Below are positions 34,755 through 43,485 of a DNA stretch of 64,000 nucleotides, one piece after another (the stretch's first letter is position 1; every line of letters starts with the position of its first letter). The stretch covers positions 124,001 through 188,000 of the forward strand of contig NZ_LJTC01000005.1 in assembly GCF_001306915.1 (NCBI RefSeq), read 5' to 3'. The DNA comes from Pseudoalteromonas lipolytica (lineage in GTDB: Bacteria; Pseudomonadota; Gammaproteobacteria; Enterobacterales; Alteromonadaceae). The notes beneath the pieces are model-generated. The model saw only the letters and a program-made list of their open reading frames with translations, was not told the DNA's origin and made no database searches. Position numbers and translations under genes: made by a program.

Positions 34755-37649
34755 ATGAATTTTTCCTTAGGTCAGCGTTGGATCAGTGATACTGAGTCAG
34801 ATTTAGGATTAGGCACCGTTGTTGCCCTTGAAGGCCGTCAGGTCAGCATTTTATTTCCAGCCAGTGGAGAAAACAGAGTTTATTCTTTAACAGAAGCGCC
34901 TGTTACTCGTGTCGCATTTAATCCAGGTGATATTATTCGCAGCGTTGAAGAGTGGGAATTAGAAGTTGAGTCTGTTGAAGAGCAAGGCGAGTTACTATGC
35001 TATCACGGCATTCGCGTTGATAATGGTGAAAAAGCGCAGTTAAAAGAAACCTTTTTAGATCACTTTATCAAATTCAATAAACCACAAGACCGTTTATTTG
35101 CAGGTCAAGTGGACCGCTTTGACCGCTATACCCTGCGCTACCAAACTTGGCAGCACCAGTTTGAGCGCCAACAATCTCCTTTAAAAGGTTTAATTGGCCA
35201 GCGTGCAAACCTTATTCCGCATCAGCTTTATATTGCACAAGAAGTGGGTAAACGTTTTGCACCACGCGTATTACTTTCTGATGAAGTGGGTTTAGGTAAA
35301 ACCATTGAAGCGGGTATGATTTTACATCAACAAATCATCAGTGGCCGTGCTAGCCGCGTATTGATTGTTGTGCCTGAAAACTTACAGCATCAGTGGTTAG
35401 TAGAAATGCTACGCCGCTTTAACTTACGTTTTTCAATCTTTGATGAAGAACGTTGTGATGAAGCATTTGCAGACTCTCCAAACGTATTCGAAACAGAACA
35501 GTTAGTACTTACTAGCCTTGAATTCTTAAGCAAGAAAAAACGTTGGTTTGAGCAAGCAACTCTGGCTGGTTGGGATTTATTAGTGGTTGATGAAGCGCAC
35601 CATTTAAGTATCAATAATGGTAAGCCAAGCACTGAATACCAACGCATGGCAGAGTTAAGCCAAGATATTCCAGGTCTTATCTTATTAACAGCGACGCCAG
35701 ATCAACTTGGTCACCGCAGTCACTTTGCCCGCTTGCAATTACTCGACCCTGATCGTTTCTACGACTACGATGCGTTTGTTGAAGAAGAAAGCAACTACAA
35801 AGAGGTTGCTGAAGCTGCTAATCAATTACTGGGTGAAAAAGGTCTTGATGATGCATCTCGTGCAACATTAAAAGAGCTATTAAAAGAAACCGACATCACT
35901 GACCTTTTAACGAAAGCTGAGCAAGGTGATGAAACGGCGCGCAACGAAATTTTATCAATGCTGCTGGACCGCCATGGTACGGGTCGTATTTTATTTAGAA
36001 ATAGCCGCAGCGGTATTGATGGTTACCCAAGCCGTAAGCTTCATGCATACCCTATGGCAATGCCTAAACAATATAAAACGGCGATGTCGGTACTGGGTAA
36101 CATGGGCGGCATTCAAAATGCTGAACTAACGGCACTTCGCGCTCTATTCCCTGAAAAGATCTTCCAAGAGTTTGAAGGTGAAAATGCTAGCTGGGGCGCA
36201 TTTGACCCACGTGTTGATTGGTTAATCGAAACCTTAAAAACCCTTAAACACGAAAAAGTATTGCTTATCTGTGCTAAAGCCGAAACCGCACTTAGCCTAG
36301 AACAGATTTTACGCGAGCGTGAAGCAATTAAAGCCTCAGTTTTCCATGAAGGTATGTCGATTGTTGAACGTGACCGTGCAGCCGCTTACTTTGCCGACGA
36401 GTACGACAGCGCGCAAATTCTTCTTTGCTCTGAAATTGGTTCTGAAGGTCGTAACTTCCAATTCTCGCATCACTTAGTACTGTTTGATTTACCACTTAAT
36501 CCAGACTTACTCGAGCAACGCATTGGTCGCCTTGACCGTATTGGTCAAACTCAAGACGTAAACATTCATGTGCCGTATTTTGAAAACACCGCACAAGAAG
36601 TGTTACTTCGTTGGTATAACGAGGGCCTAGATGCGTTTGAAACAACCTCGACAACAGGGCAAATGCTGTATAAAGAGTATGGCGAAGAACTACTTGAGTT
36701 TATTGGTGCACACAATTGCGACGAAGAAGAGCTAGACCCACTACTAGAACAAGTGGCAGGTCAAAATGCCAAGCTTCGTAAGCAAATGGAAAGTGGTCGT
36801 GACCGCTTACTAGAGCTGCATTCAAGTGGCCAAGGCCGAGCAGAAAGCCTTGTAGCTGATATCGAAGAGTTAGACGACCAATTCACGCTACCAAGCTATA
36901 TGATCAATGTGTTCGACACCTTTGGGGTAAGCCAAGAAGATAAAGGTGAAAATACCATTATCTTGAAACCAACTGAGCACATGCTAAACCCATCCTTCCC
37001 ATGTTTGAAAGATGATGGCATCACAGTAACGTTTGATCGCAGCACCTCGCTTTCGCAAGAAGACGCCCATTTCATCAGCTGGGATCACCCAATGGTGCAA
37101 GGCAGCTTAGATATGATTTGTGATGATGACTTTGGTACTGCCTCTGTGGCGTTACTGAAAAACAAAAAGCTACCTGCTGGTACCTTCTTTGTTGAACTTA
37201 TTTTCATTGCGGAGGCGATGGCGCCTAAAGCACTTCAAGTTGGCCGCTTCTTGCCACCAACGCCTATTCGTATCTTATTAGATAAGGGCAGTAACAATCT
37301 GGCTGATAATGTTGCTTTTGATGCTTTCAATCAGCAGTTATCAGCGGTTGGTCGCCAAACTGCAAGTAAATTAGCCAGCGCGCTACAAAGTGCCATTCAC
37401 CCAATGATCACCAGCGCACAAGGCATGGCACAAACCAAGCTAGAAGCACTGCGTGCTGAATCACTAGATAAAATGCAAACTGCCCTTGGTGAAGAGCAAG
37501 CTCGTTTAACGGCACTTAAGCAGATCAACCCGAATATTCGTGATGAAGAGCTTAGCTTTTTTGATAAGCAACGTAGTGAACTCACGACTTACATCGAAAA
37601 AGCCCAAGTTAAACTTGATGCAATTCGTTTAATTGTCGTTTCTCACTAA
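34755..37649 (+). CDS. rapA: RNA polymerase-associated ATPase RapA
   Basis: SWI2/SNF2-type ATPase that binds RNA polymerase and helps it recycle after transcription. 964 residues (E. coli 968). N-terminal Tudor-like domains (about 1-105) are followed by the helicase core: motif I DEVGLGKTIEAGMIL, motif II LLVVDEAHHL, motif III LLTATPDQLGHRSHF. The second lobe carries LLCSEIGSEGRNFQF and LEQRIGRLDRIGQ. The C-terminal RapA domain extends to the end. The 299-bp upstream spacer holds the divergent promoters of phoH and rapA; a TTGACT -35-like hexamer is visible, but no matching -10 was assigned. Confidence 0.97.
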   Translation: MNFSLGQRWISDTESDLGLGTVVALEGRQVSILFPASGENRVYSLTEAPVTRVAFNPGDIIRSVEEWELEVESVEEQGELLCYHGIRVDNGEKAQLKETFLDHFIKFNKPQDRLFAGQVDRFDRYTLRYQTWQHQFERQQSPLKGLIGQRANLIPHQLYIAQEVGKRFAPRVLLSDEVGLGKTIEAGMILHQQIISGRASRVLIVVPENLQHQWLVEMLRRFNLRFSIFDEERCDEAFADSPNVFETEQLVLTSLEFLSKKKRWFEQATLAGWDLLVVDEAHHLSINNGKPSTEYQRMAELSQDIPGLILLTATPDQLGHRSHFARLQLLDPDRFYDYDAFVEEESNYKEVAEAANQLLGEKGLDDASRATLKELLKETDITDLLTKAEQGDETARNEILSMLLDRHGTGRILFRNSRSGIDGYPSRKLHAYPMAMPKQYKTAMSVLGNMGGIQNAELTALRALFPEKIFQEFEGENASWGAFDPRVDWLIETLKTLKHEKVLLICAKAETALSLEQILREREAIKASVFHEGMSIVERDRAAAYFADEYDSAQILLCSEIGSEGRNFQFSHHLVLFDLPLNPDLLEQRIGRLDRIGQTQDVNIHVPYFENTAQEVLLRWYNEGLDAFETTSTTGQMLYKEYGEELLEFIGAHNCDEEELDPLLEQVAGQNAKLRKQMESGRDRLLELHSSGQGRAESLVADIEELDDQFTLPSYMINVFDTFGVSQEDKGENTIILKPTEHMLNPSFPCLKDDGITVTFDRSTSLSQEDAHFISWDHPMVQGSLDMICDDDFGTASVALLKNKKLPAGTFFVELIFIAEAMAPKALQVGRFLPPTPIRILLDKGSNNLADNVAFDAFNQQLSAVGRQTASKLASALQSAIHPMITSAQGMAQTKLEALRAESLDKMQTALGEEQARLTALKQINPNIRDEELSFFDKQRSELTTYIEKAQVKLDAIRLIVVSH

Positions 37650-37665
37650 CCCATTGGCTAATGAG

Positions 37666-37696
37666 CGAAAGCTTTAAGGTTTGCTTAAAGCTTTCG
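37666..37696. terminator. Bidirectional hairpin after rapA
   Basis: A perfect 12-bp stem, CGAAAGCTTTAA and TTAAAGCTTTCG, with a 7-base loop. It lies 16 bp after the rapA stop and 20 bp before the stop of the convergent small gene. There is no long T-run. Confidence 0.6.
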
Positions 37697-37715
37697 ACTC
37701 TCAATCTCGTTCATG

Positions 37716-38036
37716 CTAGTGAATTATTCTTAACAACTTCTCTAGCGTACTTTTATTTAACTCACCCATTTGCTCGTTATTACTTAGTGCATAAATAGCC
37801 CCTTCAACGGCGCTTTCGTCGATGTCTTGCCTAGACTCTAATACGTTTGCCCAAAGTTCTAATTCATCGATATCGATTTCGCCGTCGATAACACGCTGTA
37901 AAACCTGACAGAAAACGTCTTGCGTTAGAATATACACATCACCTTGCGTGTCTGGAGTACTGGTAATTACTGAAATTGCCTCAAATCGGTTATCACCAAA
38001 ACGAGCAAACTCATCTAATGCGTCTAATTTATCCAT
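37716..38036 (-). CDS. Hypothetical acidic protein
   Basis: 106 residues, not recognised. It is strongly acidic (for example VIDGEIDIDELELW), soluble and mostly helical, with no Cys pairs that would suggest metal binding beyond single residues. The start at 38036 diverges from the CWC-domain gene with a 43-bp spacer. Its codon use and length support a real gene, and it is flanked by a clear hairpin at the 3' end. No function is proposed. Confidence 0.72.
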   Translation of the reverse strand: MDKLDALDEFARFGDNRFEAISVITSTPDTQGDVYILTQDVFCQVLQRVIDGEIDIDELELWANVLESRQDIDESAVEGAIYALSNNEQMGELNKSTLEKLLRIIH

Positions 38037-38079
38037 TTGCTATGCTTACCTTTTCAATCTCAAAGCATCTTTTTACTTA

Positions 38080-38436
38080 ATGACAACCCTTACTTGCTCA
38101 CAATGCAAAGCAACCCTTCACTGCCAAGCCGACAATATTAATGCCTGTTGGTGTAGTGAGCTGCCCAATATTTTACCACTCGATGAGGCAGCAACAGAAT
38201 GTTTATGCCGAGACTGTACTATAAAAAAGATCAATTCATTTTTATTTAAACTTTACCAACAGCCTCTTGAACAGCAGCTTGCCTTTGCTAAGCCTTATTT
38301 TACTCAAGGTAATTTAATAGAAAATCTCGATTACACCATGCAAAACAACTACATGGTATTTAGCCGCTGGTTCTTTTTAAAACGCGGCCATTGCTGTAGT
38401 AATGGCTGTAGTCATTGCCCTTATTCCGATAGCTAA
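38080..38436 (+). CDS. Cysteine-rich CWC + DUF5522 protein
   Basis: 118 residues from the ATG at 38080; the open frame starts earlier, at 37948, but inside the opposite gene. The N-terminal part has CSQCKATLHCQADNINACWC, a CWC-type Cys-rich motif with CxxC and CWC. The C-terminal part has MVFSRWFFLKRGHCCSNGC followed by SHCPY, typical of DUF5522. These two domains occur separately or together in gammaproteobacteria and probably bind metal ions. Eleven or more Cys in a 118-residue cytosolic protein is striking. No function is known. Confidence 0.85.
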   Translation: MTTLTCSQCKATLHCQADNINACWCSELPNILPLDEAATECLCRDCTIKKINSFLFKLYQQPLEQQLAFAKPYFTQGNLIENLDYTMQNNYMVFSRWFFLKRGHCCSNGCSHCPYSDS

Positions 38437-38616
38437 TCCCCTACAGAGTATTTATTCAATTATTTTGCATTTAATTGCAAATAACGCATGGACGATAAGA
38501 ATAAAAATACATTATAATTGGATATAAATTCACTAAATCATCAATTTTTAAGCTTAAACCACTAGTAATGTCTATTTTTTAAGCATAAATTTACTGTAAC
38601 TAAGTCGGAATCAATC

Positions 38617-41052
38617 ATGAACACTTTTAAGCCTGCTCTACTTGCAAGTGCAATTTCTGCAGTTTTAATCAATAGCAATATGGCGTTTGCTGCAGAAGAT
38701 GCTATCGAAGTTGATAAATCAATTGAAACTATTCAAATTACTGCAACACGACGTGCAGGCTCTGTGCAGGATGCACCGCTTAATATCACAGCGCTCAATG
38801 GCGATGTAATTAGCGACCAAAACATTGGCGATCTAGAAGATGTCGCACGCTGGGTACCTGGCTTAACAATTTCTGATCAAGGTGGCCGTGAAGGTTCTCC
38901 GATTATCGTTCGTGGTTTGAATACAAATACTTCTGACCGTATTTCTGATAGTGGCACAGTGGCAACCTATGTTGGTGAAATTCCACTGAGCATCGACTTA
39001 CGTTTAACTGATGTTGACCGTGTTGAAGTGTTAATTGGCCCGCAAGGTACACTGTATGGTGCAGGTACTTTAGGTGGTGCAATTCGTTACTTACTAAAGC
39101 AACCTGAGCTTGATATCACCGAAGGTAAGGTTACCGGCGATGTATTTAGCATTAACGAAAGTGACGGCACAGGTGGTGAGTTTGGTGTGGTATTCAATAC
39201 GCCGCTAATTGAAGAAAAATTAGCGCTTCGTGCTAGCTTAAACTATTACGATAACCCTGGTTACATTGACTACACCCACGTGGTTCAAGAACCAGGTGTA
39301 TCAAACCCAAATCCTGACTTTTCAGACAGCAGCGATGTAAATGCCAACTTAAAAAGCGTAAGCGATGTTAATGATGAGCAAATCACCACAGCACGTTTAT
39401 CACTTCGCTGGCTTGCAACCGAAGATGTTGATGCAACGCTTAACTACTTCTATCAAAAGCAAGAAAATGGTGGTAACTCGACATCGCAATACGGCTCTCT
39501 TGCTGATAGCAGTGCGCTACAAGGGATTCCTGGAAAATACGAAAACGTAGCTCGTGTACTTGAGCCTGGTGAAGAAGAAAACGATTTATTAAGTTTAGAA
39601 GTAAAAGCAGATCTTGGTTTTGCTGAGCTGGTATCTGCATCTGGTTGGTCTAGCTATGAGCAGTCTGGTCAGCGCGATCAAACTGATCTACTTTACGATA
39701 TTTGGTCAGGTTATGCCGACTTCCCTGCATTTGTTGGCTACACGCACGATACCTCAGATCGCGATACCTTTACGCAAGAGCTTCGTTTAGTGTCAAATAG
39801 CAATAGCGCTTTTAACTGGATTATAGGAGGCTTCTACAACAAAGTAGAAAGTCACTCAGATGACCGTGAGTATACGCCGGGTCTGACTGAGTACTGGGGT
39901 GGTGGTATCCCTAATGTTGAACAAGATCTTGAGTACATTCTAATTTCAGATAGTGAAACCACTGAAAAAGCACTTTTTGGTGAAATCGGCTACAGCATTA
40001 CAGATCAGTTTGATGTAACTTTAGGTGCTCGTTTTTACGAATACGATGTATCAACAACGTCAGGCTCTGCAACACCGCTTTATTCTGGTGATTTTGATTC
40101 ACTAGATAACCTTGTTATGGAAAATGTGAGCGCTAGTGATAACGGTAACTTATTTAAATTTAATGCTAACTATACATTCGATAATGGTGTACTTGCTTAC
40201 TTTACAGTGAGTGAAGGCTTCCGTATTGGTGGTGGTAACGGTATTGCTCCTTGCCCTGATGTATTACCTGAGCAACAAATTGTTTGTGCCCTGCCAAACG
40301 AAGAAGATTACAAACCAGATACAACAGTCAACTACGAGCTAGGCTTTAAGTCATCATGGTTACGTAACCGCCTACATTTCAATGCGGCTCTATTTAATGT
40401 TGATTGGAAAGATGCGCAAGTGGGTAGTAGCACTGTAAATGGTCAAGAATTAATTACCTCGAACGCGGGCACTGCAAATTCAAAAGGTGTTGAGCTTTCT
40501 ACTCGCGCTATGATTGGTGATAACTGGGCTGCATATGCGACATACGCGTATGCAAAGGCTGAATTGACAGAAGATGCACCTGAGTTATTAGGGATTCTAG
40601 TTGATGAAGAGGTAATAGAGTACCAAAGCTACTATGATGGCGCTAAGGGCAACCGTTTACCGGGCGCTCCTGAGCATCAATTCTCGTTTGGTCTTCGTTA
40701 CGAGCAAGATATCCTAGGCGATAAGTTATTAAGCGTAAACTACGGTATCACAGCGCAAAGCGATGTGATCACCAAAGTAGGTTTAAAAGCAGACGGCGAA
40801 GTATTACCTGGTTATGCACTAAGTAACTTATCTGCAAAAATTACCGGTGATATGTGGTCTGCAACGCTTTACGTAGACAACTTATTCGATAAGTACGCAT
40901 TCACTTCTGTACGTCGTGATAAGTCTTGGGCAGGTATGTCACAATATGCTGAGCTTAACAAAGAGCTACCTGAGCTACAGCGTGTTTATGGTCACTACAC
41001 CACCGCGCCTCGTACTATCGGTATGAAGTTTAGCTACAACTTTGAGCTGTAA
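38617..41052 (+). CDS. TonB-dependent receptor
   Basis: 811 residues, outer-membrane active-transport channel. It has a signal peptide (cut after AFA, about residue 25), a TonB box-like IETIQITATR, then a plug domain (about 50-170; SPIIVRGLNTN, VEVLIGPQGTLYGAGTLGG and IRYLLKQP). The C-terminal beta-barrel ends FSYNFEL, the usual aromatic C-terminal strand. It is of the non-siderophore type common in Alteromonadales, which take up sugars or other organics. Substrate is not predictable. No Fur box was found upstream. A terminator follows at once. Confidence 0.95.
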   Translation: MNTFKPALLASAISAVLINSNMAFAAEDAIEVDKSIETIQITATRRAGSVQDAPLNITALNGDVISDQNIGDLEDVARWVPGLTISDQGGREGSPIIVRGLNTNTSDRISDSGTVATYVGEIPLSIDLRLTDVDRVEVLIGPQGTLYGAGTLGGAIRYLLKQPELDITEGKVTGDVFSINESDGTGGEFGVVFNTPLIEEKLALRASLNYYDNPGYIDYTHVVQEPGVSNPNPDFSDSSDVNANLKSVSDVNDEQITTARLSLRWLATEDVDATLNYFYQKQENGGNSTSQYGSLADSSALQGIPGKYENVARVLEPGEEENDLLSLEVKADLGFAELVSASGWSSYEQSGQRDQTDLLYDIWSGYADFPAFVGYTHDTSDRDTFTQELRLVSNSNSAFNWIIGGFYNKVESHSDDREYTPGLTEYWGGGIPNVEQDLEYILISDSETTEKALFGEIGYSITDQFDVTLGARFYEYDVSTTSGSATPLYSGDFDSLDNLVMENVSASDNGNLFKFNANYTFDNGVLAYFTVSEGFRIGGGNGIAPCPDVLPEQQIVCALPNEEDYKPDTTVNYELGFKSSWLRNRLHFNAALFNVDWKDAQVGSSTVNGQELITSNAGTANSKGVELSTRAMIGDNWAAYATYAYAKAELTEDAPELLGILVDEEVIEYQSYYDGAKGNRLPGAPEHQFSFGLRYEQDILGDKLLSVNYGITAQSDVITKVGLKADGEVLPGYALSNLSAKITGDMWSATLYVDNLFDKYAFTSVRRDKSWAGMSQYAELNKELPELQRVYGHYTTAPRTIGMKFSYNFEL

Positions 41053-41066
41053 TTAAACATCACCAT

Positions 41067-41098
41067 AAAAGCCTTGCCGCCTTTAGGCAGGGCTTTTT
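41067..41098 (+). terminator. Rho-independent terminator after the TonB receptor
   Basis: AAAAGCCTTGCC pairs with GGCAGGGCTTTT (one G-U) across a 7-base loop and is followed by T. It lies 15 bp after the stop. Confidence 0.92.
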
Positions 41099-41135
41099 AA
41101 TACCTGAAAATAATTAATTGATATACTATGCGCTT

Positions 41136-42674
41136 ATGCTAAATGATACCCAACAAGCGCTTCGCGCTCATATCCAACAGTTGTTAAACAACAAGCAACT
41201 AAACGATGCACATCACCTACTTGTGCAGCGCCTAAAACAAAATCCTGAAGACCACGTTTGTTACTTTTTACTCAGCGAAGTCAACACCGCAGCTGGCGAT
41301 ATCAACAAAGCAATTAAGCTGCTTGAGAAAGCACTAAGCCTAGCCCCTTTTGCGATTTATCATTTAGCACTTGCCAAGTTATACGTACTGTTAGGTAAAG
41401 TAAGTAATGCAGCTGTGCATTATCAAAGTGCTAAACAAACAGCTGACTTTAGTGCCACTGATTTTGATACATTAGCCAACATTGCGACCCGTTTAGGGCA
41501 TTATGACGACGCTCTTAGCTTTCAACAAGCAGCCTACCAGCGCAATAAAGATAACCCACAAATTAGCTATAATTTGGCGGTGTGTTATAAAATTCACGGA
41601 CTGTTCGATGCAGCTAAAAGCTTGCTTCAGCAACTAACCACAAAGCAACCTCGCTTTTATCAAGCCCACTACTCGCAGGCTGAACTCAATACTGTTATAG
41701 ATGCAGAGCAACATATCCAAAAACTACAAGCCTTGGCGGATAAAGAAAAAAGCATTGTTGAACAACAAGTGTATTTTCATAGTCTTGCTCTTAATTATGA
41801 GCACCTTAATGACTACAAAAATGCATTTAAATACTTTGCACTAAGTAAGCAAGCGATAGCCGGTAAACTTAATTATCAAGCCACACAGCATCGCCATTTT
41901 TGTCAAAAACTTATTACTCAGAGCAAACAGCAAGCAATTAAAAGTAGTGACTCTGAGTTCTCACCCGTTTTTGTTGTTGGCATGCCCCGCTCTGGTACAA
42001 CCTTAGTTGAGAAAATCCTTAATCAAAGTTCAAAACTGCAAGGGGTTGGGGAATTAAACGATATTGCGCAACTCATACAGCACGCCACGCAATCAACTCG
42101 TGTAATTGACAGCGAAATGCTCGATAAGGCATATCAATCTGAGGCGATAAAGACAGCACTGGCTAGCTATCAACAGAGAGCCGAGCTACTAAGTGGCGGC
42201 CTAAGAAGTTGTGATAAACAGCCATTTAACTTTTACTATATTGATTTTATTTTAGCGGCTTTTCCTAATGCTAAAATCGTTTGTATGCAGCGGGGCTGGC
42301 AAGATTGCAGCATCGCCAATTTTAGGCAGATGTATAGCCCACAAAGTGTGTTCCATCACTACAGTTTTACACTTGAAGATATTGCCTCGTTCCATCAAGA
42401 TTACTCGGCATTAGTCAGTCATTTTGCCAACAAGTATCCTGAGAACGTTTTTTTGCAAAGCTATGAGCAATTGGTGACAGAGCCTACCCCACAAACTCAA
42501 AAGCTCTATGCGTTTTGTGATTTAAGCTGGCAGGAAAACTGCCTGACTTTTTATAAAAACAATGCAGCATCAGCCACAGCGAGTAAAAAGCAAATTCGCC
42601 AGCCACTGAATAAAAACAGCATCGGCAGCTGGCAAAATTACGCTGAGTTTATTGGTGCGGGCCTATTTCAATAG
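41136..42674 (+). CDS. TPR-containing sulfotransferase family protein
   Basis: 512 residues from the ATG at 41136; the TTG at 41118 is an alternative and neither has a clear ribosome site. The N-terminal half (about 1-260) has tetratricopeptide repeats, for example NKAIKLLEKALSLAPFAIYH and DDALSFQQAAYQRNKDNP. The C-terminal half is a PAPS-dependent sulfotransferase with the 5'-phosphosulfate loop FVVGMPRSGTTLVEKILNQS around residue 281 and RSCDKQPFNFYYIDFI. It would transfer sulfate to an acceptor that is not predictable. It follows the TonB receptor, separated by a terminator. The 3' end overlaps the opposite-strand sseA by 26 bp. Confidence 0.9.
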   Translation: MLNDTQQALRAHIQQLLNNKQLNDAHHLLVQRLKQNPEDHVCYFLLSEVNTAAGDINKAIKLLEKALSLAPFAIYHLALAKLYVLLGKVSNAAVHYQSAKQTADFSATDFDTLANIATRLGHYDDALSFQQAAYQRNKDNPQISYNLAVCYKIHGLFDAAKSLLQQLTTKQPRFYQAHYSQAELNTVIDAEQHIQKLQALADKEKSIVEQQVYFHSLALNYEHLNDYKNAFKYFALSKQAIAGKLNYQATQHRHFCQKLITQSKQQAIKSSDSEFSPVFVVGMPRSGTTLVEKILNQSSKLQGVGELNDIAQLIQHATQSTRVIDSEMLDKAYQSEAIKTALASYQQRAELLSGGLRSCDKQPFNFYYIDFILAAFPNAKIVCMQRGWQDCSIANFRQMYSPQSVFHHYSFTLEDIASFHQDYSALVSHFANKYPENVFLQSYEQLVTEPTPQTQKLYAFCDLSWQENCLTFYKNNAASATASKKQIRQPLNKNSIGSWQNYAEFIGAGLFQ

Positions 42675-43434
42675 GTAGGTCGTGACGAGCGCCCCACTCA
42701 CTCCATGAGCCATCGTAAACACGTAAGTTAGCGTAACCGCATTCATCGGCACACAATGCAATTGCGCAAGCGGTTACACCTGAACCACAGCTAAACTGCA
42801 ACTGGGTGTGATGCGGCGCTATGTGTTGCTCAAATAATGCCTGCAACTCGCTTAGCGATTTAAGCTCACCGTTATTTAGCACTGTTGCAAGAGATAAACT
42901 GCGACTATTTGGAATATGACCACTGCGCATGCCTTCGCGCGGCTCAGCGTGTTCACCGGTAAAGCGCTCATAAGGACGAGCATCAAGTGTTAGGGTGCTT
43001 TGTTCATCAAGTGAGTTAAGTACTTGCTCAGCACTGATGAAGTAATCAGCACGTGGGCTAGCAACAAAGTTGCCTTGACCAGAAGCAGCTGAGTAACTTG
43101 CTTGTATTGCAAAGCCAAGTGCTTGCCACTTAGCCAAACCACCGCTTAAAACTTTTACATTATCAAAGCCCATTGCTTTAAACATCCACCACGCACGGGC
43201 AGAACTGAACAAACCTTGGTCTTCATAAATCACAACTAGAGAGTCTTGGTTAACCCCTGCAAGCTGCATTTGCTTTTCAAATTGCTCGCTACTACACATC
43301 ATACTTGGTACAGGATTACTGTTATCTGCTAGCGTTTTTTTGAAATCAAAACGCTGTGCATTGGGAAGCATCGCCTTAGGTGCATATTCTCCCGGTAAAC
43401 CAGGGCGTACCATTCCTGCATCAAAAATAACCAA
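42649..43434 (-). CDS. sseA: 3-mercaptopyruvate sulfurtransferase SseA, 5' end apparently frameshifted
   Basis: Two rhodanese domains; the active-site loop CGSGVTA (residues about 217-223) is the mercaptopyruvate-specific type, so it likely moves sulfur to cyanide or thiols. The open frame begins at TTG 43434 with VIFDAGMVRPG, which starts inside the first strand of a rhodanese domain. The expected N-terminal codons (SPEWLNEHLSHDNLV) are encoded just upstream in this frame but have no start codon, and a stop lies before them. The strongest start, ATG 43484-43486, has an AAAGGAAAG site and overlaps the previous stop (TAATG). It is in another frame and stops after nine codons. Function is uncertain if the frame is truly broken. 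Confidence 0.85.
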   Translation of the reverse strand: MVIFDAGMVRPGLPGEYAPKAMLPNAQRFDFKKTLADNSNPVPSMMCSSEQFEKQMQLAGVNQDSLVVIYEDQGLFSSARAWWMFKAMGFDNVKVLSGGLAKWQALGFAIQASYSAASGQGNFVASPRADYFISAEQVLNSLDEQSTLTLDARPYERFTGEHAEPREGMRSGHIPNSRSLSLATVLNNGELKSLSELQALFEQHIAPHHTQLQFSCGSGVTACAIALCADECGYANLRVYDGSWSEWGARHDLPIEIGPHQ

Positions 43435-43485
43435 ATTATCGTGACTTAAGTGCTCGTTAAGCCATTCTGGAGACGATGTTCTTCA

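Noticed and set aside
38437..38616. Fur box upstream of the TonB receptor
   Set aside because: The region is AT-rich, but no stretch resembles the 19-bp Fur consensus closely enough.
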